A DNA stretch of 7,495 nucleotides, taken from Planctomycetaceae bacterium. Lineage in GTDB: Bacteria > Planctomycetota > Planctomycetia > Pirellulales > Thermoguttaceae. The position numbers and the translations under genes are program-made. Location: contig JAITQJ010000063.1 in assembly GCA_031288955.1 (NCBI GenBank), positions 1 to 7,495 on the forward strand. Direction: 5' to 3'. The notes beneath the pieces were generated by a model. The model was given only the letters and a program-made list of their open reading frames with translations. It was not told where the DNA came from and did no database searches. This document shows positions 1 through 5,449 of the stretch, piece after piece. Numbering within the stretch: position 1 is the first letter of the stretch; each line of letters opens with the position of its first letter.

Positions 1-4
1 CCAT
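1..4 (-). CDS. Start codon of next gene, cut by left window edge
   Basis: On the minus strand the stop TAA of the preceding gene (bases 6-4) shares its last A with an ATG at 4-2. A strong purine-rich ribosome binding site, AGGAAGGAG, lies at 20-12, seven bases before this ATG. Both the overlap and the signal are typical of translationally coupled genes in this block. Only four bases are visible, so nothing can be said about the product. Confidence 0.6.
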
Positions 5-816
5 TACCCCACTCCTTCCTCAAAACTTATTCTGTTGTTTCCCGCTTTTGCCGCTAACTTCGCCTGTTTTACGTCTCTATACCGGTCGTATTGTGCTTTG
101 CGTAAAATCAGGTTGTCCGATTTGACAAAGTTGCCGAGTTCGCACGTGTCCGCAATCTTGTCAACGATTGTATCGAGACTATTGACAGCGTCTTCAAGTT
201 GCTCAAAGTCTTTAACAACTTGCGCTCTCGTCATCATTCCGGTTTCCAAACGATTGTGAACGTGCTGTAAATACGTTACGACGCTGCGTATCGTTCTTGT
301 GTGGTCGGCAATAGTCGGTGTTCCCGCCTGCCGTGCGGAGTTCTTCGCTTTCGGCTTTTCTGTGCCGCTTTTAGGAATATCCGCTTCCCAGTCACGTCCG
401 CCTAACCGGAAACATTCCGCTGCCCACTGCGTATCGGTGTAATTGTTTTCGTACAATAAATGTTCCGCTGCCGCTATCTGCTCTTGCGTCTTGCAGTATT
501 GCAGCATAGTTTTCAAGTGCGACCAGCATAAAATACGTCCGTCCGGCAGTGCGTTTTTCAATGTTTCATACCGCTGTCGGGGATATTTTGTACAAATCCG
601 CAACACGGCATAAATCGTCGGCGGTGCAATCCCGACTTTCGGGGCGATAGTCTTTATGAAACATTCGCCGCCTCTGCCCATCTTACCGTTCAACGTTATC
701 TGTTCATTCCACTTTTCTGTAAAATCGTAGTACGAGTCAATCGTCCGGCGTGAAATACTCACCGACAATTCCGTTATCAATCTGTCCGCAAGTTTCGCTA
801 TTCTGGTTTCCTTCAT
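4..816 (-). CDS. Hypothetical HTH-containing phage protein (270 aa)
   Basis: Function not recognised. Residues about 55-76 (IAPKVGIAPPTIYAVLRIC) read like a helix-turn-helix: a small helix, a GI turn, then a PPTIYAVLR recognition-type helix. This makes DNA binding plausible. The middle (about 147-170) is Lys/Pro/Ala-rich and looks like a linker. The C-terminal third (about 175-260) is strongly helical with a Lys/Arg-rich tail (ILRKAQYDRYRDVKQAKLAAK). I chose the Met at 816 rather than the upstream Met at 882: it lies one base after the stop of the 78-aa gene and has a GGGA ribosome binding site eight bases upstream, and the longer version would overlap that gene by 65 bp. Possible roles are a ParB-like or replication protein or a regulator; none is shown by a diagnostic motif. 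Confidence 0.8.
   Translation of the reverse strand: MKETRIAKLADRLITELSVSISRRTIDSYYDFTEKWNEQITLNGKMGRGGECFIKTIAPKVGIAPPTIYAVLRICTKYPRQRYETLKNALPDGRILCWSHLKTMLQYCKTQEQIAAAEHLLYENNYTDTQWAAECFRLGGRDWEADIPKSGTEKPKAKNSARQAGTPTIADHTRTIRSVVTYLQHVHNRLETGMMTRAQVVKDFEQLEDAVNSLDTIVDKIADTCELGNFVKSDNLILRKAQYDRYRDVKQAKLAAKAGNNRISFEEGVG
12..20 (-). promoter_or_regulatory. Strong ribosome binding site for the gene starting at 4
   Basis: Minus-strand AGGAAGGAG, with a 7-nt spacer to the ATG at 4. It lies inside the last codons of the 270-aa gene. It is the strongest anti-16S match in the window and is the main reason for calling a gene off the left edge. Confidence 0.65.
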
Positions 817-817
817 G

Positions 818-1054
818 TTATTGTTCCCGGATGCAGGAAATATCCGCATCGGAAAGGTTGTACTCGTATCCAAATTCGTCAATACCGAAAATGACGCTGA
901 TACCCTTTTCCAGCCCGACGAACGTTTTTTTGACGTTTATCCGGTGCCGGATATTACCCGCCGCGTCATACCATTCCGCCTTGACCGTGCCGCCTTCCGA
1001 CAAGCACGAAACGATAATCTGAAACTCTTTTTGTTTTGCAAAATCCAAAGCCAT
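818..1054 (-). CDS. Hypothetical protein (78 aa)
   Basis: Unknown small cytoplasmic protein with no signal peptide or TM segment. It has alternating beta-like stretches (FQIIVSCLSEGGTVKAEWYDAAG, then IRHRINVKKTF and ISVIFGIDEFGYEYNL) and an acidic C-terminus, suggesting a small beta-rich fold. The in-frame Met at 1120 would overlap the papain-like gene by 65 bp. The Met at 1054 sits one base after that gene's TGA (reading TGATATG), so I take it as the start by translational coupling. The stop at 820-818 is one base before the next ATG. It sits between a papain-like protein and an HTH protein; no function is implied by this. Confidence 0.75.
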   Translation of the reverse strand: MALDFAKQKEFQIIVSCLSEGGTVKAEWYDAAGNIRHRINVKKTFVGLEKGISVIFGIDEFGYEYNLSDADISCIREQ

Positions 1055-1055
1055 A

Positions 1056-1895
1056 TCACAAACTCCAATCCGGTGCTTTGCTCTCGTCCCTCTCAATGCC
1101 GATGAGAGCGAAACAATCAAAGTACCGTCCGTTCAACTGCTTTTTCACGTACTCTTCCCGTTCCCAGCCAAAGCCGTCATTCCACGAATTCGTCATTCCG
1201 AAATAACCCGCCTTGCAATACGCCCACGTCATTGCGTGTGCCGTTGTCCCCTGCGGGACATACTCGCCATTTTTCAGTACCAACTTGACCGAAGTGCCGT
1301 AATTGACCGCATAGCCCGCTTTCAGGCAGGCTTTAATATCCTCAAAGGTTTTCGGGCGGGTTACCTTTATCTGCCACCGCTCGGCTTGGGCAGCGTACTT
1401 TTCATACACCGCAGCGGAGTTTGCTCTCGTGTTCCAACGCAAAGCGACCATTTCCCTGTCCGTGATACTTTTGCCGTAGGCGGCGGTCGGCAGAATACCG
1501 TATTTGGAATTCGCCGTAAGCATCCCTGCCAGCGAGCAGCCGCCGTAACCATAATCCCTGTCAATTTGCGAATGATAAATCATATAAGTCCACGCCGGAA
1601 ACGGCATAAACGCCGTTACCTCGTGCCGCTTGCGCTGTTCCAACTGCATCAGGTAATTACAGGCGTAAGCGTTGCTAATCGCCGCACACGCATTGCTTGC
1701 GTTCTGGTTGTATTTCGGCAGCAACTCCTGCGGCTGCCATTCCGAGTAACCGGAAGCCTCATCGTAAATACGCTCTTTTACCTCGCCCCAATCGAAAAGG
1801 AATTGCTGCCCGCAAACCTCTTGCTGCGCTTCTAGTTTTTTCCAATCCGCCGCTTCCTTCTCCGGCAGCCAGCCGCTCATTTGAATTTCCAACAT
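1056..1895 (-). CDS. Papain-like (C1 family) cysteine peptidase-fold protein (279 aa)
   Basis: The sequence shows the papain active-site pattern with exact papain spacing. Q64 (oxyanion-hole Gln) is six residues before C70 in QNASNAC; H220 is in TTAHAMTW; N236 is sixteen residues later in GMTNSWNDGFGWE, which matches the papain NSWG block. In papain, Q19-C25 are also 6 apart and H159-N175 are 16 apart. An active cysteine peptidase or amidase-type hydrolase is therefore likely. There is no signal peptide or TM, so it is probably cytoplasmic or virion-associated. The start at 1895 has an AAGGA site eight bases upstream. It ends one base before the 78-aa gene. C-A-A replaces the usual C-W after the nucleophile. 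Substrate unknown: virion protein maturation, a host target or peptidoglycan are all possible. The other papain-like protein at the right edge is probably a distant relative. Confidence 0.87.
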   Translation of the reverse strand: MLEIQMSGWLPEKEAADWKKLEAQQEVCGQQFLFDWGEVKERIYDEASGYSEWQPQELLPKYNQNASNACAAISNAYACNYLMQLEQRKRHEVTAFMPFPAWTYMIYHSQIDRDYGYGGCSLAGMLTANSKYGILPTAAYGKSITDREMVALRWNTRANSAAVYEKYAAQAERWQIKVTRPKTFEDIKACLKAGYAVNYGTSVKLVLKNGEYVPQGTTAHAMTWAYCKAGYFGMTNSWNDGFGWEREEYVKKQLNGRYFDCFALIGIERDESKAPDWSL

Positions 1896-1934
1896 CGTCT
1901 TGTTCCTTTATTGCTGTTGCGTGACTTTGCTCGG

Positions 1935-2450
1935 CTATAACGCCGCCGCTAATGCTTTGTATGCCGCTCTCGTATTCTCTAACGTATTCGGTGTCGCTGC
2001 GTTCTGCTGTTTCCACCACGTCTGAAATGTTTCCGGCAGCGTCACTCCCTTTTTTTTTAACTCGTCCCGCACCGCCTCACGGAATTCCGCCGCCGTAGTA
2101 AAATCGCTCTCCAGCGTCTCGTTGATGACCGTTACCAATGCCGACTTCGTTTTTGCGTCAAGCCCGACAGCCGGATTGTCCGGCGGCACAACCACGTTCG
2201 TATCCGGCGGCGGGACCGGATTATCTTTGCGAAAATCCAGTCTTGCCGCCGCAACGCCGACAACGAGACCGATGATAAAGCCGATGACAATGCGGTCGCC
2301 TAATGCACGAATAAACGTGACGGCATTATTCCGAGTTGCCGCCGCTGCCCGCCGCCAAAGCGAGTTCTGCCGGACGGCTTCCTGTTTCGCCGACTCAATC
2401 GCCGCAATCTCGGCTGCAATCGCTGCAATTTCCTCTTTTGTTAATGCCAT
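1935..2450 (-). CDS. Predicted membrane protein (171 aa)
   Basis: Function not recognised. Domains in order: an N-terminal Ala/Glu-rich amphipathic helix, likely coiled coil (about 4-40); a single TM segment about 53-70 (RIVIGFIIGLVVGVAAARL) with glycine spacing; a Pro-rich linker (about 78-93, PVPPPDTNVVVPP); and a helical C-terminal region (about 97-171) containing TWWKQQN. Basic residues before the TM suggest the N-terminus is cytoplasmic and the C-terminal domain lies outside the membrane. The start at 2450 has an AGGA site seven bases upstream, nine bases after the stop of the previous gene. It may work with the neighbouring 180-aa membrane protein in infection or lysis, but it has no holin-family motif that I can name. 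Confidence 0.85.
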   Translation of the reverse strand: MALTKEEIAAIAAEIAAIESAKQEAVRQNSLWRRAAAATRNNAVTFIRALGDRIVIGFIIGLVVGVAAARLDFRKDNPVPPPDTNVVVPPDNPAVGLDAKTKSALVTVINETLESDFTTAAEFREAVRDELKKKGVTLPETFQTWWKQQNAATPNTLENTRAAYKALAAAL

Positions 2451-2459
2451 TTGATATTC

Positions 2460-3002
2460 CTATGAAAAAAGCCTCTTGAAAAAATCAATGACCGGTCTTT
2501 TGCGTACCGGTGTTACTTCCGGCGTTATCACCTCTTCTTTCTTTTCCCTTTTTGCCCGCCGAATTTCGACAATACAACGAATGACGCTGACAATGCACAA
2601 AACAACCGTCAATGCCTCTTCCGGCTCAACGTCCGTTGCACTGCTGTTGAGAAGCCGGTCGTGCGTATCTTGCACCGATGCCGCTAATTCCTGAACGTTG
2701 ACCTCTTTGTTTCCCTGAATGGCTTCAATGCCGGATAAAATGACCGCCCAATAATCGTTTATAAGCAGCCGCAGCACGGCGACTGCTTGGTCGTCAAGCG
2801 TTATCGGTGTCCAGCCAGCCCACTCCGTCAGTGACGGAATATATTTGTCCAGCCAAGTTTTAAGTTGAGTGTAGTTGCCGTCGTCGGCGGAAAATCCCGG
2901 AAACGCTGCAACCGCCTCGCTTATCGTCGATTTAATTTTAAGAGCCTTCGCTGCGTAACCTAAATACTTCGGGATATTCCAAATCTCGGTGAAAATGCTC
3001 AT
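2460..3002 (-). CDS. Predicted membrane-anchored protein (180 aa)
   Basis: Function not recognised. Most of the protein (1-125) is soluble and helical, with several Trp residues (W8, W50, W61, W64, W85). A hydrophobic segment at about 130-147 (ALTVVLCIVSVIRCIVEI) looks like one TM helix. It is followed by a strongly basic stretch (RRAKREKK) and a tail ending FFKRLFS, so the C-terminus is probably cytoplasmic. The start at 3002 has a clear GAAGGAA ribosome binding site at 3017-3011 and fits well as a gene start, although the upstream HNH frame runs 65 bp into it. The stop TAG is nine bases before the next gene. A phage membrane protein of unknown role is the safest description. Confidence 0.83.
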   Translation of the reverse strand: MSIFTEIWNIPKYLGYAAKALKIKSTISEAVAAFPGFSADDGNYTQLKTWLDKYIPSLTEWAGWTPITLDDQAVAVLRLLINDYWAVILSGIEAIQGNKEVNVQELAASVQDTHDRLLNSSATDVEPEEALTVVLCIVSVIRCIVEIRRAKREKKEEVITPEVTPVRKRPVIDFFKRLFS

Positions 3003-3387
3003 ACTTTTTGTTCCTTCTATTAGGGTAAATGTTTATGCTTTTCGGATACCGCTTTGCCGGCGGAAAATCGTTTATGCGTCCTTCGGCTGCCGGTATTGTT
3101 TTCACGCCCAGATACTTTTGATGTATCCGGCAGTATGCCCCGTTGCTCTTGCTGGCATTGCAAGAGCGGCAGAGTAATTGGATATTGCTGACCGTTTCCT
3201 GCCCGCCTTTGCTGTATGGGAAAATATGGTCATACTCCAACCGCTGCGTCGTGCCGCAGCAGAGGCACTTTCCTCCGTCCCGCTCATACACAGCGTCCTT
3301 TACCGCCTGCGGAACGTACCGGCTGTCTGCCGCAACCGACAAAGCGGTGCAGCACAGCAAAATCAATATCAGCGTTAAGCGTTTCAT
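2938..3387 (-). CDS. Exported HNH endonuclease (149 aa)
   Basis: A Zn-ribbon HNH nuclease with a signal peptide. Residues 1-20 (MKRLTLILILLCCTALSVAA) are a basic N-terminus, a hydrophobic core and a likely AXA-type cleavage site. The HNH core follows: C41xxC44, D53-H54 in RLEYDHIFPYSKGG, N68 in VSNIQLLC, C73xxC76 and N77, the usual beta-beta-alpha metal layout. Family role: nicking or cutting DNA with a divalent metal. The start at 3387 makes an ATGA overlap with the previous stop; the longer frame up to 3435 is less likely because it hides the signal peptide. The nuclease core ends near residue 95. The C-terminal 50 residues are Arg/Lys/Tyr-rich, and the last 21 codons overlap the next gene. 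HNH proteins near phage packaging genes are usually cytoplasmic, so export is the odd point. Confidence 0.88.
   Translation of the reverse strand: MKRLTLILILLCCTALSVAADSRYVPQAVKDAVYERDGGKCLCCGTTQRLEYDHIFPYSKGGQETVSNIQLLCRSCNASKSNGAYCRIHQKYLGVKTIPAAEGRINDFPPAKRYPKSINIYPNRRNKKYEHFHRDLEYPEVFRLRSEGS
3011..3017 (-). promoter_or_regulatory. Ribosome binding site for the 180-aa gene, inside the HNH frame
   Basis: Minus-strand GAAGGAA, eight bases before the ATG at 3002. It decides the start of the 180-aa gene even though the HNH frame is still open here. Just upstream (3022-3017) a tandem TAA-TAG lies in the third frame, used by neither gene. Confidence 0.6.
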
Positions 3388-3602
3388 TTTCGGTACTCCA
3401 GCGGTAAATCCATTCTTTCCAATTCCCACAACCACGATTCTCTACAATGGTCTTTCTGCCAAAAGAAAATCGTATCGATTATATTCACAAGTATTTTCCA
3501 ATTCATTCGGTAGCAGCGGGCGGAGAATGTCTCGTCCGCCCAGCCGCCGAGCAGGGTGTTTAATAACTGGTCAACAGCGATTAAAACCTGTTTCGCTCTC
3601 AT
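3384..3602 (-). CDS. Conserved small phage protein, LLGGWADET family (72 aa)
   Basis: Sequence begins MRAKQVLIAVDQLLNTLLGG, then WADETFSARCYR, then IIDTIFFWQKDHCRESW and LPLEYRK. From memory this matches a short protein often seen in the late or lysis regions of tailed phages, with the core ALDQLLNTLLGGWADET and a second block IDxLFFWQxxHC. Its function is not established as far as I know. The N-terminal half is moderately hydrophobic but is not a convincing TM segment; the conserved C and H of DHC could bind metal. The start at 3602 makes an ATGA overlap with the 83-aa gene, and its stop makes an ATGA overlap with the HNH gene, so the three are translationally coupled. The frame is open upstream to 3884, but that part is out-of-frame with, and contained in, the 83-aa gene. 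Confidence 0.85.
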   Translation of the reverse strand: MRAKQVLIAVDQLLNTLLGGWADETFSARCYRMNWKILVNIIDTIFFWQKDHCRESWLWELERMDLPLEYRK

Positions 3603-3850
3603 TTCTCTATCTTGATTTCGATTTTCGGCTTTGCCGTCAGCCGCTTTTCCAGCGTTGCCGCCGTTACCGCTGCCTTCGTCTGCCAATAATCCGCTCTTGC
3701 GGCGGCGTAGGCGGCTTGCCGGAGTTCCCGTCTCTCTTTCAGGGCGGCAAACGAACTGCTCTTCGTCTTGACGACGATTGTGTCCGCAAATACGGCGTTG
3801 GCTGCAAACCAGCCGAGTATAAACGCCGCAATCAAAATAACTCTTCTCAT
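3599..3850 (-). CDS. Exported small helical protein (83 aa)
   Basis: Function not recognised. Residues 1-22 (MRRVILIAAFILGWFAANAV, then FA) are a signal peptide or an N-terminal anchor: RR, a hydrophobic core, and a likely cut after VFA. The mature part (about 23-83) is charged and Ala-rich, mostly helical (ALKERRELRQAAYAAARADYW), and could form a coiled coil; it ends with a Lys/Ile-rich KPKIEIKIEK tail. The start at 3850 has an AAGGA site seven bases upstream, within an 18-bp block identical to the one before the CAP-domain gene. Its stop overlaps the next ATG. A spanin-like (Rz-type) role is conceivable from size, export and helicity, but no family motif supports it. Confidence 0.8.
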   Translation of the reverse strand: MRRVILIAAFILGWFAANAVFADTIVVKTKSSSFAALKERRELRQAAYAAARADYWQTKAAVTAATLEKRLTAKPKIEIKIEK

Positions 3851-3864
3851 CTTTCAATCCTTTC
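3847..3864 (-). promoter_or_regulatory. Ribosome binding site block of the 83-aa gene (copy 1 of repeated leader)
   Basis: Minus strand reads GAAAGGATTGAAAGATGA, containing the AAGGA site and the start codon. The same 18 bases occur at 4799-4816 before the CAP-domain gene. The identity covers ribosome binding site, spacer and first codon, then stops. Confidence 0.6.
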
Positions 3865-3900
3865 GTTAAGGGTGTATTGTTCATTTTCAGTGAGGAATAA

Positions 3901-3987
3901 GCGGCAGGCGGCGGGGAAATATCGGAACAATCAAACGTATTAACATTAAGGAGAATTCATCGAGAATTCCGCCCCGCCGCTCACCGC
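3901..3987. repeat. Inverted repeats in the gap after the 48-aa gene
   Basis: The outer arms are 3901-3916 and 3972-3987, complementary at 13 of 16 positions, with a perfect 9-bp GC core (GCGGCGGGG against CCCCGCCGC). Inside the 55-nt loop, GAATTC at 3953-3958 and again at 3964-3969 are separated by ATCGA. They make a short hairpin and also an 8-bp direct repeat, GAGAATTC. The outer arm begins five bases after the stop at 3992. No U-run follows on the minus strand, so it does not look like a standard intrinsic terminator. Confidence 0.5.
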
Positions 3988-3991
3988 GTAC

Positions 3992-4138
3992 TCACTCGTC
4001 ATCTTCTTTTTGTTGTTTGGGTCTCGGTTTCTCTAAAAAGTCTGCTATCGCATTACCCAAACTTGTGAAACCACAAGCCTTAAAGATGCCGCATAAAGCC
4101 GCGAGCATCAATACTAAAATCACTTTTATTACGTTCAT
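3992..4138 (-). CDS. Small hydrophobic membrane peptide (48 aa)
   Basis: I found this by reading the gap by eye. Minus strand ATG at 4138 to TGA at 3994-3992. It begins MNVIKVILVLMLAALCGIFK, continues ACGFTSLGNAIADFL, and ends in a charged tail EKPRPKQQKEDDE. Residues 4-20 form a single TM helix or an uncleaved anchor; the tail is hydrophilic and mixed-charge. The two Cys (16 and 22) do not sit in a proper lipobox, so a lipoprotein is unlikely. An AAGGA site (4149-4145) lies six bases upstream, and the ATG is 13 bases after the CAP gene's stop, so it fits the operon. It is about the size of minor phage membrane proteins, for example holin-associated peptides, but no function can be assigned. 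Confidence 0.75.
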   Translation of the reverse strand: MNVIKVILVLMLAALCGIFKACGFTSLGNAIADFLEKPRPKQQKEDDE

Positions 4139-4151
4139 TGTGTTTCCTTTT

Positions 4152-4802
4152 TTATCTTTGCTGCCTCGTATTACGGGCGTAGGTTTTCGTTTTCGTCCGC
4201 TCGGTATAACGGTCGGTATAACCGTCCTGCCGGTACTCCGATTTTGACCGGAATACCTGAAACGTTGCGTACCGGTCTGTTACGGCAACCGCTCCGCTGT
4301 CAACGCCGTCCTTTAACAGAATAGCCCGATGCGGTGAGGAGTTTATCCACTGCGTTACCGCCCGCAGCGGGTTGTCGCTGTAATTGCTCGTTGCAGCACA
4401 CTCGCCATTATGCGAGAAACCGTGCCGGTGATGCCCCATTCCGAACCGCTCCTGCAAGCGGTTATTCGCCTCGCAGCCGCTAGGGTCTGACCACGATAAG
4501 GCGTGCCGTCCGTGCTGCTGGCGGAACTCGTTAATCTTTGCAAACGCTTGGCTCGCCCGGTCGAACAGGTGAGGCGACGCGCCGCCCGGCGCATCACTGT
4601 CATCTTTTGCACAGCCGGCGGTTTCGCAACCGGCGGTTTCGCAAATCGTTCTCTTCTCGTAACTCACGTTGACGGCGTTTGCTTCTGCCGCCTTCTTTGC
4701 CCGCATACCTTGCAGCGTGCGTGCGGTTGACTGTGCCTCCGCCGGAACAGAAAGCATCAACACCAAAGCGGTAACCATCACGGTTAAAATCGTTCTCTTC
4801 AT
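4152..4802 (-). CDS. Secreted CAP/SCP-domain protein (YkwD-like, 216 aa)
   Basis: A signal peptide spans residues 1-23 (MKRTILTVMVTALVLMLSVP, then AEA, cut before QS). A linker with a doubled CETAG motif (54-63) follows. The CAP (Cys-rich secretory, Antigen 5, PR-1) domain runs about 80-186: INEFRQQHG (90-98), ALSWS (101-105), FSHNGECAA with H131 and E134, and WINSSPHRAILL with H158. These His/Glu residues match the conserved CAP cavity. Bacterial YkwD-type CAP proteins are extracellular and of largely unknown activity. The C-terminal 30 residues are Thr/Arg/Tyr-rich with a short repeat (YTDRYTERT). The start at 4802 has an AGGA site seven bases upstream. The gene sits in a run of exported proteins. 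In a phage it might alter the host surface or aid lysis; this is inference. Confidence 0.88.
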   Translation of the reverse strand: MKRTILTVMVTALVLMLSVPAEAQSTARTLQGMRAKKAAEANAVNVSYEKRTICETAGCETAGCAKDDSDAPGGASPHLFDRASQAFAKINEFRQQHGRHALSWSDPSGCEANNRLQERFGMGHHRHGFSHNGECAATSNYSDNPLRAVTQWINSSPHRAILLKDGVDSGAVAVTDRYATFQVFRSKSEYRQDGYTDRYTERTKTKTYARNTRQQR

Positions 4803-4816
4803 CTTTCAATCCTTTC
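4799..4816 (-). promoter_or_regulatory. Ribosome binding site block of the CAP gene (copy 2 of repeated leader)
   Basis: Same 18-base minus-strand string, GAAAGGATTGAAAGATGA, as at 3847-3864. It holds the AAGGA site and the CAP gene's start codon. The two genes share no protein similarity beyond being exported. Confidence 0.6.
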
Positions 4817-4849
4817 TCTTCGAGTTTGAATTTATTCGTGTATTGCGTA

Positions 4850-5272
4850 TTATTTTTTCAGTAAGTTTGTTAAGACATTGACCGGTTCTTTCGCCGGATT
4901 ATGCGGCATATACCCGAACTGCCCGACGCAGCGGAAAACCGTATCAGGGTCGTCCGTTAGTACCGGTGCGGTATATTGCGAAGGCGTGCCGATTGACACC
5001 GTTGCCCCCTCGCCCAAGTCAAGCGTATTGACAAACCCCTGCAACACGCCGACAAGAGCGTAAAACTCTTCCGGTGTCAGCGGTCGCGGCAGGTTAATTT
5101 CGCACTCAACGCTGGTACGCCCTTGCTCCACTTCTATCGGTGTGCCGTCGCCGTATTTGATAGATTGCAGAGTCGCCTTGTAATAGCGGGCTTTGTAATC
5201 TTTCCACGTCTCCGGCGATACCTCGCCGTTCGTAACCGTTGCAGGACTTTGAATAATTTGAATATCAGTCAT
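4850..5272 (-). CDS. Hypothetical protein (140 aa)
   Basis: Function not recognised. No signal peptide or TM. Composition is beta-rich with short helices: ARYYKATLQSIKYGDGTPIE, then a VECEINLPRPLTPEEFYALV block, and GEGATVSIGTPSQYTAPVLT. A single PLTPEEFYALVGVLQGFVNT helix lies around 64-83. It follows the collagen-like gene after the heptamer repeat region and is 47 bases from the CAP gene, so it is probably cotranscribed with its neighbours. A virion accessory or fibre-assembly role would suit its position but is not shown. The ribosome binding site is weak (AACAAAG directly before the ATG), unlike the AAGGA sites downstream. Confidence 0.8.
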   Translation of the reverse strand: MTDIQIIQSPATVTNGEVSPETWKDYKARYYKATLQSIKYGDGTPIEVEQGRTSVECEINLPRPLTPEEFYALVGVLQGFVNTLDLGEGATVSIGTPSQYTAPVLTDDPDTVFRCVGQFGYMPHNPAKEPVNVLTNLLKK

Positions 5273-5296
5273 CTTTGTTAAATTGAAAATGGGGGT

Positions 5297-5445
<149 letters not shown>

Positions 5446-5449
5446 GGTT

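Noticed and set aside
1236..1835. 199-aa plus-strand open frame
   Set aside because: Antisense to the papain-like gene, whose catalytic residues are intact; no ribosome binding site or domain.
3603..3884. N-terminal extension of the 72-aa protein up to a Met at 3884
   Set aside because: The extra 94 codons lie out of frame over the 83-aa exported protein, are Arg/Gly-rich and non-conserved-looking, and the ATGA overlap gives a better start.
3143..3943. 266-aa plus-strand open frame
   Set aside because: It is antisense to four coding-like minus-strand genes with signal peptide, HNH and conserved phage motifs. The translation is Cys/Arg/Ser-rich with no recognisable domain, and all other genes run the other way.
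3901..3987. Rho-independent terminator
   Set aside because: The outer stem has a 55-nt loop and no U-run follows it on the minus strand.
4017..4247. 76-aa plus-strand open frame
   Set aside because: Antisense to the 48-aa peptide and the CAP gene's 3' end; no ribosome binding site and no domain.
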